Below, piece after piece: positions 25,551 through 35,946 of a stretch of 64,000 bases of DNA (position 1 is the first letter of the stretch; each line of letters opens with the position of its first letter). The stretch lies in assembly GCA_038501785.1 (NCBI GenBank), contig JBAMJR010000031.1, positions 12,910,001-12,974,000 on the forward strand, given 5' to 3'. A model generated the notes under the pieces. The model was not told the origin of the DNA and did not search any database. It saw only the letters and a list, made by a program, of their open reading frames with translations. The translations under genes were made by a program, and so were the position numbers. This DNA is from Myoxocephalus aenaeus. Taxonomy: Eukaryota; Chordata; Actinopteri; Perciformes; Cottidae.

Positions 25551-28267
25551 CACTTCTTCCCTCTCCTTTCGCCGCGGACATCTAACGCGCTAGATTCCCG
25601 CTACGCCGGCTGTGCCTGGAATTAACTGAACTCGTTTGTTTGTTTATCCATATTCATGACACACCTAGAACTCCGGGTCTACGCCGAAACTTTATTCCTG
25701 CATATCTTGATGAAGGGCAGAATCAGTCAGCCTTGGCTCATTCCTCACAGAGCTGATCGAACAATGGCATCAAGCTGTGCTAGATAAATTGGAATCCTAC
25801 TGGGTCCATGCTGGAGACCAGCGCACAGTGTTTGTTAAAAGAAAAAAACGTTACAACTAGACCGGTATCTCGTTAGGGTATGTCCATCACAAACCTATTC
25901 TGGGTACAATAGTACTATTAGTTGCTGCTAAAAATACACATTATCACCTCAGTGGAAGGTGTGTGGCGCTTTTACTTCACTGAATAAAAAAAGAAAATAG
26001 CCCAAATGTGTCTGAGAATTGAAGCTGATGGCTCCCAGCAGTTAATCTATCCTGATGCCGCGGCAAGAGGAATTAGATGGTTCACTCCACTGCAGAGGAT
26101 GATACGCTGCAGTTGTCAGCAATCAGAACAGAAAGCTGGTGGCGCAGGAATAAAAGACGCCGAGCAACCAATCAGATGGAGGACGCTGTTGAAAGCGTGG
26201 ACGTTCAAGATGCCGTCAGCTGTTGCAACGTTCAGTTTGGATGTCATTGTGAGTCTTTGGGGCGAGCCCCAGAGTTGCTTCACCGCTGCGCCGCTTCTAC
26301 CCTCCCTCTCTCGGGGGCCGCGATACATAACGAACAAGAGCATCAGCGCTGTGGCGTCCGAATCTACACCAAAGGCGACGCAGAGTCAAAGAGCTAAGTT
26401 ACATCATTTTGAAGCCTTTTGTTTGAGGGAGGAACAAAAAACGGTCTGATCACTCGAGCTTGGTTTTTATATTTACTTTGCATGGAAAAGAAAAAGAAAA
26501 GAGCGTTAGAGGGCCTCGGCTCCCAGCACAAGTTGAAAGGGGGGGGGAGGAGAGAGAGCGATGCACCGCGAAGACGAGGCTCTCACTCATGCAGCGTGGG
26601 AAAGGATACCGGCCCTTGGGGAGATATGGTGGAGCCGCGATGACATTTTTAGAGCAGCTGTGAGAGTTATAGATTAGTATCAGATGTTATCCATTACTCC
26701 CTAGGCAAAATTTATGGAGAAAAAAAAAAACACAACAACAAAGGGCAATGTAGAAAATAAGAGGAAGGAATAAAATCAAGCGAGAGATCTAATCAAGGAT
26801 CATAACAAAAATATTGTCAACAATCAACTTGCTGCTCAGGTAGTTTGTTTGTGATTGTAATCAAAATAAATCTGTTCATAAAATTAGAGGAGATGCATCC
26901 ACCGCTGAATGTTAAGACCCTGCAAGATGTTTTTCTTTCCTCGGCCCTCTCACTCTCTCTCGCATGAATAAACAACGGAGGTGAACGAGCAAACATTTGC
27001 GTTGCGCCCCGCTGCGAGACGCTGAGAACGGATGCGGAGTCTTTCGCCCTTAAAACCTCCTCTACGGCTTTGTGTGTAACACGCAAACAGATAATGTGCT
27101 TTCACACGTGAAGTGATATGCGGCCCGTTCTCACTTCTTAATGTGCATTAGTGCTGAAGAGCGACCTGCTCGTGGCTGTCACAGTCGCTCGGCGTTTGCA
27201 CAGCGACGTTGTGGCGCGTGTGAGTTACGCAGATTAACGTTCTCTATCCCTCACACCGAGGCTTCATGTTCTTCGGTTTGCAGCAAATCAACTGTCACCG
27301 GCACAGAGACGCAGCATAGCAATACCAGTGTAATATTCACGCTCAAACACGAACTTCAATAAAGTCCAAAACCCAGTGGGAGAGAAGAAAAACAAAAAAA
27401 AACACCATTTCTCTTAAGAAAAGCAACGAAGTCTCGTGTCTTATTCTGACACGTTTGGGCTTCAATCCCTCGCCGCGTCGAGTCGACCACGTTTCACCGA
27501 GCTCCTGCGACTTGAAACCCGGCGGGGGGGCCGTCTCGAGCCGTCACTGTTGCCGTGCCGACGAGCAATATATATCCGAGACAGCGGCCGACCTTTTAAC
27601 TCCCTCGGCTCCCTGGTCGGAAAAGCCAAGAGACGTGACCGCCAAGACGATGGACAGTTTTAATACAGCAGAACGCGCCCTCTGGGGAGTCGGGCGGTTA
27701 CCCCTGCAGATATTATGGGCGGCGAAATGAAGCACATCCATTTCCTGCAGCCTGAACGATGACATGTGGCAACGTGGGGCCTCTGGTGTGTTGCCTTGTC
27801 TCTCACACTAACTCCAACTGATTAACAGAGCCAAATGAACGGCTGAATCCCCCCTCCGCGCTATATAGCGAGCCAAAGCTATCGATTTCGTACTCGCACT
27901 CCTTCCTGACTTTGATTGCTTTTGCTTACAGCGCGCCAGACAATGCGATAACTATCCAGGAAGAGAGCGCCGCTGTTAAAACTGAAATAATGGTTGCTAT
28001 GGGAGCCATGTTATGCGGCTGCTACTGTATGTCATTTACCGGCTGCCGCTTGTGTTTACACGGCGAAAAAAGGAGAAGATGGAGAGTTGGACAGGTAACT
28101 GATAAAAATGAGTTGCCGCAGGACTGGTGGCAGACATCAGTGGAGGCAAGGGGAGTGTCGCTACTTCACGAGGCACGATCATAATGAGTCTTTTCCCAAA
28201 ACTGCCCTGAGGCTGATCCCTCGGGGTGCGAGAGGGAAAGCGTGAACGCACATGACACACAAAGCGC

Positions 28268-28299
28268 CACACACACACACACACACGGAGAGAGAGAGA
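28268..28299. repeat. (CA)n-(GA)n short microsatellite
   Basis: CA from 28268 to 28286, then GA to about 28299. Confidence 0.93.
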
Positions 28300-28656
28300 A
28301 CACGTTTTGACTGCATTCAAAGCGCTTCTTTAAACACAGCCTCTTCATGCTGCAGCGGCTGTCAGGATCGCACGATGCATAATCAATGCTCCCTTGCTCC
28401 GACGCTCAAGAGGGCCGAAAAGGAGCACACAGATGTCTCCAATTAACGCCTGCCCCGATGGTTCGCCGCCATTATCTCCGTCACGCCGCCGCCCCCCCCC
28501 CGCACACCTTTTTTTGTTGTTGTTGCATTTTTCATTTTCCATCTCAAAGTCTAATCTGCAACTTGCCAACACCTCTCCCGTTTCTGCCGACCCTCAGCTG
28601 AAGAGTTCTGTTATCTCGGTGGATTTTGGATGAGTGTCGGAGGAAAGTGCGCCGCG

Positions 28657-28672
28657 GTGCATTGTGGGTTCA
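28657..28672 (-). promoter_or_regulatory. Staf/ZNF143 SBS-like site
   Basis: On the minus strand the site reads AACCCACAATGCACCG. Against the published Staf consensus YWCCCAYMATGCAYYG it matches at all but the first position. Such sites are typical of TATA-less CpG-island promoters and snRNA-type promoters. No snRNA-like body is seen next to it. Confidence 0.5.
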
Positions 28673-28756
28673 GGTAGGTTTCGGAATAACTACGGCCCTC
28701 CTCAGTGGGTCTTTGAGCAACAATCTTTGAGAAGCAAGTTTATTCCTGAATTTAAT

Positions 28757-28946
28757 TTAGGTTTCCACACGTACATGGAAGTTCGGCGCTGCATTTAACC
28801 CATCCTAAGCATTTAGGAGCAGCCGGGGAGCACCTTGGGGTCAGTTCCACGCTCAAGGACACTTCAACATGCCGACAGTAAGATCCGGGGATCAAACTAC
28901 CAACCATCTGGTTAAAGGAGGACCACTCTAACCACTGAGCCCCCAA
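28757..28946 (-). repeat. tRNA-derived SINE
   Basis: Read on the minus strand, the head is GGGGGCTCAGTGGTTAGAGT (A-box-like) and then GGTTGGTAGTTTGATCCCC (B-box-like), the internal RNA polymerase III promoter of a tRNA-derived SINE. The body has the familiar fish sequence with GTGTCCTTGAGC and GGGTTAAATGCAGC, ending near 28757. It is a retroposed, noncoding element that depends on a LINE for mobility. No clean target duplication was found. Confidence 0.85.
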
Positions 28947-28979
28947 ACAGTCTACAGATACTGTTGCATAGCTATCTCA

Positions 28980-29180
28980 GAATCAGAACCATTTATTGCC
29001 GTGTATGTTTTCACATACAATGAATTTGTCCTGGCGGGAGGTGCATAACATTAAACAATACACAGATTGCAAGAATTGGGAGAATGAAATATACAATTAA
29101 GAAAAAGTGCACAGACAAAACAGATACCAGTACTTAAGGTGGAATGTAAGTGTAATGTGAAAGTGACAATCTATACTGTC
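28980..29180 (-). mobile_element. LINE 3' UTR/tail fragment
   Basis: AATCAGAACCATTTATTGCC and then CATACAATGAATTTGTC match, in minus orientation, a LINE 3' end that I recall as very common in fish genomes. No coding part is attached, so this is an extremely 5'-truncated insertion. Family assignment is from memory. Confidence 0.6.
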
Positions 29181-29199
29181 TGTTCCTGATACGATAGAA

Positions 29200-30860
29200 T
29201 AGACAAACAGTATTTTCAAAACGCATTGCTAAACACTTCTTAGTCTATTATAATTTCTATAATAATAGCTCACAATATGCAGTTCTGGTGTGACATATTG
29301 CACCTACAGTATCTCCCCGATGCTGAGCAGCAGCCTCTTTTGAATCAATCTCCATATTCTCAAGGATTTTAACAGCTTTCACAAAACCGTCTGCTTCTCT
29401 TGACATCAACCGCCTTTTAATAATAAAAAAAAATAAAAAAATCAATAGCAAACTATTTTTCTTTTCCCTGGATTCACCTCATTAGTGCATTTCATGAAAA
29501 AGCGTTTCACCGTCTGTACTGTAGCTCGCCGTCTCAGATCAAACTGAAAAGCAGCATTTCCTTTCACGGAGAACGTCTCAGGTGAAACCGACATCTTTCG
29601 GCGTGCGATGCACGACGCGTACCCGCGTCAGACATTGTTTGCGTCGCGCTGCCTCTCGGCTGCTATGGCGCCGGCTCCGTTACCAACGGCAAGCCTTTAA
29701 CAGTAGAGCAGTCTGACGTAACGGCAACAAAAGGGCTTTGTGCTCCTCGTTATCTTGGATCACTGAGAATGTCATGGCACATCTTCGTAATGAAGCAGTG
29801 GAAAATGTGGTTTTATTGCTCTTTTAAATCTGACTCACAAAGAAATTCACATCTGTGTGGAACGCAGTGCTTTTTAAATTTTTTTATTTAAGTTGAAGGG
29901 AACGGAAACATTGCTTGGTGAATATCATGACAGTTATAATCATCATATTTAATGCGACCCGTGACAAGGTCATTTTGTATAAGTACGAGGCATGGGATAA
30001 CTGATTATTTAAATTAATGATGGATCCATCCATTATACTCCCAATTGCTCAATTAATTTTAGCATGTCATGCCTGAATCGTGAAAATTGTCCATCCAATT
30101 CCCAGAGTCCTGGTGATGTCTTCAAACTTCTGGTTGTGGCCATCAATGTAAAACCCAATACATTTACAATGATATAAAAAAAGAGAGGAAAGTTTGAGAA
30201 GCTGTCATTTTCATTGAAACATAACTACATTACTATTTTTTGATAAGTTTGATGAAACAAATCGCTGTTCAGCTGTTTTCTGCAGCTTTCAACATAGTAT
30301 GCAGGAATTGTCGCCTGCTGTTCGTAACCACTTAAAGATGGACGCCCACGATACGTCAACCAAATGAGAAGAAATAGAGGCAGCAGGCAGGGCTCCTGCA
30401 GATAGACACCGCCACACACTTCCAGTGGGTCATAATGATGATTGAGAGGTCTATAGGCTCGCATTGATTCTCAGGAAAACCCTAAGTAGCACATAGCTTT
30501 AAGTCTTTCCTCTGAGGCCTCATTTGCAATTGTACCAGGACAAAATCCTGATGAGATTTAATGCACTTTCATTTACACTCAGCTGCATCTCCATTAGCCC
30601 ACAGGTCCCAGGCTACATGCAAATAAGGGCCGACTCTCCTCCAGCTCAGAGGGAGCAACTACCCAACTAACCAACTATCCGAGCAGACACACACACACAC
30701 ACACACTCCCCAATGAATCGCAGTCATGAACTATAAGCAACGCAAGAGTTTTATTACCCTAAGTGCTGTAACTTTTGGTTTTATATGATCGGATGTGTTG
30801 AAATAGCTGGGGCTATCCTTTCCTGTCACTTTAATAACACAAGGACAACTATGATGAATA
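29200..30860. other. Unique noncoding stretch
   Basis: A CpG-rich patch at about 29585-29700 may be an outlier of the CpG-rich interval upstream. A (AC)10 array lies at 30687-30706. No gene is recognised. Confidence 0.5.
30687..30706. repeat. (AC)10 microsatellite
   Basis: 20 bp of AC, seen directly. Confidence 0.95.
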
Positions 30861-31211
30861 CAGCTGTGAGCAGTGGTGTATAAAGTACCCAAAAGCCGTA
30901 CTTGAGTAAAAGTAAAGATACCTTACTGGAAAATTACTCCAGTAAAAGTAAAAGTCACCTATTAAAATACTACTTGAGTAAAAGTCTTAAAGTATCTGAT
31001 ATTTTCTGTACTTAAGTATCAAAAGTATTTCTCTGATATAAAATGTACTTAAGTATTGAAAGTAAAAGTACAAGTACATGCTTTTAATAAAAAAGCAAAG
31101 GGTCAGAATTTTGAGAATTATGAAGTTTATTCTTTTAAGTGCTGTGGTCACCGTGACCAAGGACCAGGAGTTGTGTTGATACAATAACTGGGTTGGCTGG
31201 GATCCATCCAT

Positions 31212-31236
31212 ATATATTATGTTCAACATAATATAT
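31212..31236. other. Palindrome, 12-bp arms with 1-nt centre
   Basis: ATATATTATGTT, then C, then its exact reverse complement, inside the hAT element. Confidence 0.92.
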
Positions 31237-31355
31237 TGTACCTAAGTATACTTTTGCATCTACTATGAACTTATCATCATAATTCTCCAAAAAGCAATAT
31301 GACACTATGAAGGACTTGTAACAGTGTGGTTATAAGTATGCTCATTCCGCCCGCC

Positions 31356-31507
31356 GTGGGTCTCTTGGTACCGGTCTGTGGGTCTCTTGGTACCGGTCTG
31401 TGGGTCTCTTGGTACCGGTCTGTGGGTCTCTTGGTACCGGTCTGGGGGCTCTTGGTACCGGTCTGTGGGTCTCTTGGTACCGGTCTGTGGGTCTCTTGGT
31501 ACCGGGC
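31356..31507. repeat. 22-bp minisatellite, about 7 copies
   Basis: The unit is GTGGGTCTCTTGGTACCGGT plus CT, repeated seven times; the fifth copy is one base shorter (GGGGGCTCTT...). The overlapping proteins with TGTKRPTDRYQE-type repeats in several frames are artefacts of this array. Confidence 0.96.
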
Positions 31508-31792
31508 CACAGAAAGAATGAATGAAACATTTCAATTAAATAAAAAAAAATCAAGGCCGGAAAGATGTTTTATTGTGAAAAATGACCGCATACATCCGTC
31601 TGTGGTAACCTCAGACGGAATCTCTTGACACATGTCAAGATGTTACGTTACTCTAAAAATGAAACGTAAGTCTGTTACAACTCTGTCGGTGATCTGGAAA
31701 CCAAGGCAGAGTATCCTGAGATCGCCAAAAAAGCATGAAAACCTGCTTCCATTCCAACATCCTGTCTTTGTGCAGCGCGTTATAAGTTAAGC

Positions 31793-31878
31793 AGTAGACT
31801 GGACTAAAGGTTTAGTTAGCAGTAGAGTCAGTAGACTGGACTAAAGGTTTAGTTAGCAGTAGAGTCAGTAGACTGGAC
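31793..31878. repeat. 37-bp tandem repeat, about 2.3 copies
   Basis: AGTAGACTGGACTAAAGG starts a unit at 31793 and again at 31830; a third partial copy starts at 31867. Seen directly; the copies are identical over the compared parts. Confidence 0.95.
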
Positions 31879-33290
31879 ATAACGAACACACGTCAGGTGT
31901 CGTTGTCTCCTGTCTTTCCGAGGTCGGACCCGGTCTGTGAAAATATTGTCTTCACGTAACCGGTCCGTGACGCATAAAGGTTTGGGAGCGCTGGACTAGA
32001 GGATGTAGAGGGAAAATGCAAAACATTGTGATTCGCAAAACCTGCTTGGTGGAGTCTGTGTTCCACCACAGTCCCCGATGTTTTTTTTTCTTTTTTTCTA
32101 AAGATAGATTTGATTTTGTAGCGAGTAACGAAGGTTTCAGGAGAAATGTATCGGAGTAAAAGTATCAGTTTTCTTTGCAAAATGTAGTGAAGTAAAAGTA
32201 AAAGTAAACAGAAATATAAATAGTAAAGTAGAGTACAGATATCCCCAAAAACTACTTAAGTACAGTAACGAAGTATTTCTACTTCGTTACTATACACCAC
32301 TGGCTGTGAGGTCACTACAGCTGCCATGACCACGGACAAGGACAGACCTTGAGTGTCGCTTACAGTAAAACTTCTTGAAAAGACGGCCGCATTTTCACCT
32401 TTTTAATATTTGGCTGGAATGCGGTTGCATTTTAACACCAATCAAATAATCTTCTTGATTAATTTATCTTTGCAATAATCTGATTTGAATTATAACAAAT
32501 AACATGTATGTATAAAGAATTATAATCTGTTTCTACAGCCTCAGTTTTATCCTCCTTTTTTTATACTGGCTTTCCATTATATTACTTGAGTTTCATGACT
32601 TGAATGAATAAATGGGATGAACAGTGAGAGCACAGAACCGTGAATTCACATTCTGCTTTCTGTTATTTCCCTGTTATTGGCTGCTTTTAAATTGAGAACT
32701 GTCATTGGCTCATATCAGTGGTGATGCCTTTTAAATGGAGGCTAATTGACTGAATATGCCCAGGCGACACCGTCGTCCTAAATCATTGCATCCATTCTAA
32801 AAGACAGCAAAAGCCTCGTGTGTTTACCTCTCAGGGCAGATTGGCCTCTGATCTTCAAATCCCTTGTTTAGCTTAAGTAGCCCTCTCGGGACCGCGGCAA
32901 GGAGACGGGGAGTGATGGAGCGACAGAGGGAGGCCGAGCGTGAGGCTGGAAAGAAAGAAAGATGGGTAAATGAGAGAAAGGGAAGAAAATAAGTGAGAAA
33001 AAGAGACATAAACAAAGGAGAGGTAGGAGGCAGGAACCCTTTTAGGATGAGATGGCCTTGCCCTCCTCTCCCAGGCCTGATGGAATCTCCCTTGCTTGAA
33101 CTCATCAGGTATTCACAAAGCCACGTCTTCGACGCCCACCTCTCCTGCGCTCGGACGGAATGAGAAGCTTATTGGTCCTTTGTGGATCACTACCACTGTC
33201 ATATCTTGTGAAGACACCACCTTCCTCTTTCGGCTTGGAGTTGAAATAAACTGGGAGAGTAAAGGGGGGCGGGGTATTGATCCTTGTTCT

Positions 33291-33305
33291 CCCCCCCCCC
33301 CCCCC
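33291..33305. repeat. Poly-C run (15 C)
   Basis: Uninterrupted homopolymer. Confidence 0.95.
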
Positions 33306-33756
33306 TGTAATGCATGTTTTTCTTGTGGCAGAGGTAAGTCAGCTGGATTCACGCCTGAGTTTTCAGTGATGTGGTGAAACGGCGGTGGAGTGACAAGGAT
33401 TTGAGGTTCGGTCGTGAGCAAACAAGCGCGCGCACGCACGCACACGAGCGAGGCACGGTGAGACTTCATAGCATCTCTTCGTAGTTATTTTTTTTTGATG
33501 GATGAATATTGTTTTTGTTTGTATTTCGCCTGCTTGTCTGCGGTTTCCTCGACGCATTCCCAACCGGCATACACAAAGACGCCCCCCCACACACGCCCCC
33601 GTCTCACCTTCATTGCTTTTTTTGCCTTCTAGTTGTTTTATGTGTTTTTGATCGCCTCGGAGATAGCAGCACCTGCACATCATTTCTGTTTCTACATGGA
33701 AATCGATGCTATCGACGGGCACCATCGTATACAGACACCGCTACGACGGAGCAGGC

Positions 33757-33776
33757 GGGGGAGGGGGGGGGGGGGG
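33757..33776. repeat. G-rich run
   Basis: Twenty bases, all G except one A. It could form a G-quadruplex and is error-prone in sequencing. Confidence 0.93.
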
Positions 33777-34637
33777 ACGATCAATAAGCTACTAATGAGG
33801 GCCCAGAGCAGGATGGTCATGTGAGGGGAAATAACGTGTGGTGAGAGAGAGAGGAAAGAGAGACGGGGGCAGGGAAGAGAGGGAGGAGGAAGATAGAAGC
33901 CAATGTGTGATATATGGTGGGGAAAAAATTATACAAAATGCAACTGTAGACGTGTGTGTACATGGCCCCCCCCCCTCCAGCGTCACGCCGTAGTGGGATT
34001 ATTGGTTTGTTGTTGCCGCTGTGACCCCGCAGAACAGAAACTGGCACTCACCACAGTAATGCACAGCACAGTTTGTCTCACTCTCACACACTCACACACA
34101 TGCACAGCCCGACACGGTGAAACCCTCATGGGCTTTGCGGGATAGAGTTACCTGCCGAGTCTCTGCTATCGATCTAAACAGAGAAGTCAACGGCCGTCTC
34201 CTAAATTGCTTCAAGTTTTAATGGGCATCCATGTGACCGATTTATGGGGTCATTTAACATAAAGAAAGTCTTAAACATGTGTGCATTGTGAATTGTCCAG
34301 AGTACTGGGGATGCAGATTCTCATCATCGCATCACAAACAAAATTCAATCAACATGAAGTTAACGAGCTAATTTAGCTTCAGGAGCAAGACCTCAACCAC
34401 ACCTCCAATCACTTGCGTATACATGGGAAACCCATCCGTTGAGTTCTCAACCCACACTGCTATTCCTCCCGAGGCCCATCCCTATTCCTATCAACACACA
34501 TCTACCCTCCCTGCCTCATCCCCTCTCATTCCTCTTCTTCCAGGTACGGCACCAGGTGCCAGGTCCGTAACTATTTTAGTCGTCCTGATCCCAAACATGG
34601 GTTGGAGGCAGCAATCTCCGAATGGAAAGCCTGGCCC

Positions 34638-34639
<2 letters not shown>

Positions 34640-34682
<43 letters not shown>
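34640..34682. repeat. (CA)n microsatellite
   Basis: About 43 bp of uninterrupted AC/CA. Confidence 0.97.
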
Positions 34683-34683
<1 letters not shown>

Positions 34684-35894
34684 CTCATTCTGAGGAATTG
34701 TGCCGATGTTGAATGATTTCACGTCATGATTTGTGTCCTACATGCAGGAAGTAGTATGACCTTTTATGAAGCACGGCAGAAAGTAAGGAGATGTGTTCTG
34801 TCACTGACCTTCAGTTAGTTCTTTTATCCCAACCAGGAGGGTTATGAGACCTGTCGCGCGAGTGTTTGTGAGTGATCGCTGGGTTTGTCCACAGCAAATT
34901 GTGCATACTGCTGAAACAAAGTGCATCATATTTTGGGCGCTCATAAATGAATGCATCAAGAAGCATCTATTTTAAAAACTGTAAGCACAATCTTCACAAA
35001 ACTTTAACCAAGTCTCTTAGCTCAATATCAGTTGCTGGTGTCTGAGCAGAGTGACAGTTTAGCGTTCCATTTAAGGCTTCGTAAAACATAAAACATATTA
35101 AAAAAACTAAACACAAGTGTGTGTCTTAAATTGGTTCCTAGTTCATTGCGTCATGAGTCACTGTGGAAAATCGGATTTCAGGCAGTAATTAGGTTCTTGT
35201 TTCATTAAACATTCGGACACTGACGAGTCACAGTCCGAAGTCAATGTGGTAATGATGTCACATGAAGCAACACAACTCCCCAGAGATAGGTAGACTAGTG
35301 TTTTAATACAATGTGTGGCTGTAAAAATACCTCCATTTGATTCTCGAGGGAACCATGCAGCATTTTCACAAACGTGTCGGAGCATGGGGAACCCAGCTGC
35401 TTCTAATACAATTAATAGACAAGTTTGCTTTACATAAGCTAATGAGCAAGCGTTTGACAATCATAAAGACAGATGCTGAAGCTTCAATCCCACAGGGATT
35501 GCTTCATCAGGCTGCTGGAAGAGTGTTCGGTCCTCGGAAAAAGTAGAGACTGAATAGAAGGTGGAAAGGTCCGGGAAATCACCTTACTTCCTTTAGGGGG
35601 ATTCTGAAACTCTCCTGGTCAAAGAGTCAAATATAATTCATTCACTGAGAGACTTGCTTTTCTTTGGGCATTGAGAGTGTCAGCAGCAATCTCCAGGAGT
35701 ATGCTAATGCGGGCAATAATGACACCTCAGCATACCTTTACACGCCACCTGTGCATCTCTGGAGGGAAAGTTAAAAATAAATCACCTGCCTGATCCCTTC
35801 TGAGAGTCTACCTTATGGTTTACTAGGCCTATTTATAACACTAAAGTCAGCTTCAGTGTGCAGCAGTGACTTTAAATTGAACGTAGAATTATAC

Positions 35895-35946
35895 TATATA
35901 TACATATATCTATATATATATATATATATATATATAGATATATATA
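35895..35946. repeat. (AT)n microsatellite
   Basis: AT array with TAC, TCT and TAG interruptions, directly abutting the Tc1-like relic; Tc1 elements insert at TA. Confidence 0.93.

Larger units (their letters stand above)
25550..28690. promoter_or_regulatory. CpG-rich interval, candidate CpG-island promoter region
   Basis: CpG is frequent here compared with the rest of the window: by hand count about 20 CpG occur in 27481-27660 alone, and they are also dense near 25565-25615, 26280-26390, 27120-27240 and 28440-28680. A Staf/ZNF143-like site lies at 28657-28672, followed by a CAG|GTAGGT donor-like sequence at about 28670-28678. No coding exon can be identified: frames up to 147 codons (26006-26449 plus) overlap on both strands without motifs. 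A CpG island with a noncoding first exon, or the 5' region of a gene outside this window, would fit. Strand is undetermined. Confidence 0.45.
31340..31996 (-). mobile_element. Second hAT remnant nested in the first
   Basis: On the minus strand the right-hand part reads CCAGCGCTCCCAAACCTTTA, then CGTCACGGACCGGTTACG and ATATTTTCACAGACCGG. This resembles the CAG-GGTCCCCAACCTTTTT/CACGGACCGG start of a widespread vertebrate hAT family as I remember it. The left part (GTACCGGGCCACAGAAAGAA) corresponds to its other subterminal region. The true left terminus and a target duplication are missing, so its limits are approximate. It contains a 22-bp minisatellite and a 37-bp tandem duplication. Confidence 0.6.
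30871..32302. mobile_element. Tol2-like hAT element with perfect 8-bp TSD
   Basis: The ends CAGTGGTGTATA and TATACACCACTG are exact inverted repeats, and the flanks 30863-30870 and 32303-32310 are both GCTGTGAG. The subterminal regions are packed with AAGTAAAAGTA-type motifs at both ends, the hallmark of Tol2-like hAT elements, where such motifs are transposase-binding sites. An 11-bp perfect hairpin (GTAACGAAGTA, 32265-32290) lies just inside the right end and a 12-bp-arm palindrome at 31212-31236. There is no transposase frame. The middle is occupied by a second hAT remnant (31340-31996), so this copy was itself a target. Confidence 0.92.
32311..35890. other. Unique noncoding stretch with simple repeats
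   Basis: No gene is recognised. It holds C-runs (33291-33305), a G-rich run (33757-33776), a purine-rich stretch (33830-33900) and a CA array (34640-34682). The interval 32870-34100 is somewhat GC- and CpG-richer than its surroundings. The frames of 93-120 codons overlap on both strands. Confidence 0.5.

Noticed and set aside
26006..26449. 147-codon plus-strand frame in the CpG-rich interval
   Set aside because: Other frames on both strands overlap it and no family motif is visible; long frames are expected by chance in CpG-rich DNA.
27855..27875. TATA box at CGCTATATAGCG
   Set aside because: It is a short palindrome in CpG-rich DNA with no transcript or exon evidence; too weak to call.
28757..28946. 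Functional tRNA gene
   Set aside because: A- and B-box-like sequences are present but there is no cloverleaf, and a SINE body follows.
31356..31507. CRISPR-like array
   Set aside because: 22-bp units are directly tandem without unique spacers and lie in a fish transposon.
31277..31554. Repeat protein with TGTKRPTDRYQE-type units
   Set aside because: The 22-bp minisatellite is open in several frames at once; it is not a protein gene.
34540..34640. Possible exon after a CTCTTCTTCCAG acceptor-like site
   Set aside because: The following frame has no recognisable domain and runs straight into a CA array; acceptor-like strings are common in C/T-rich DNA.
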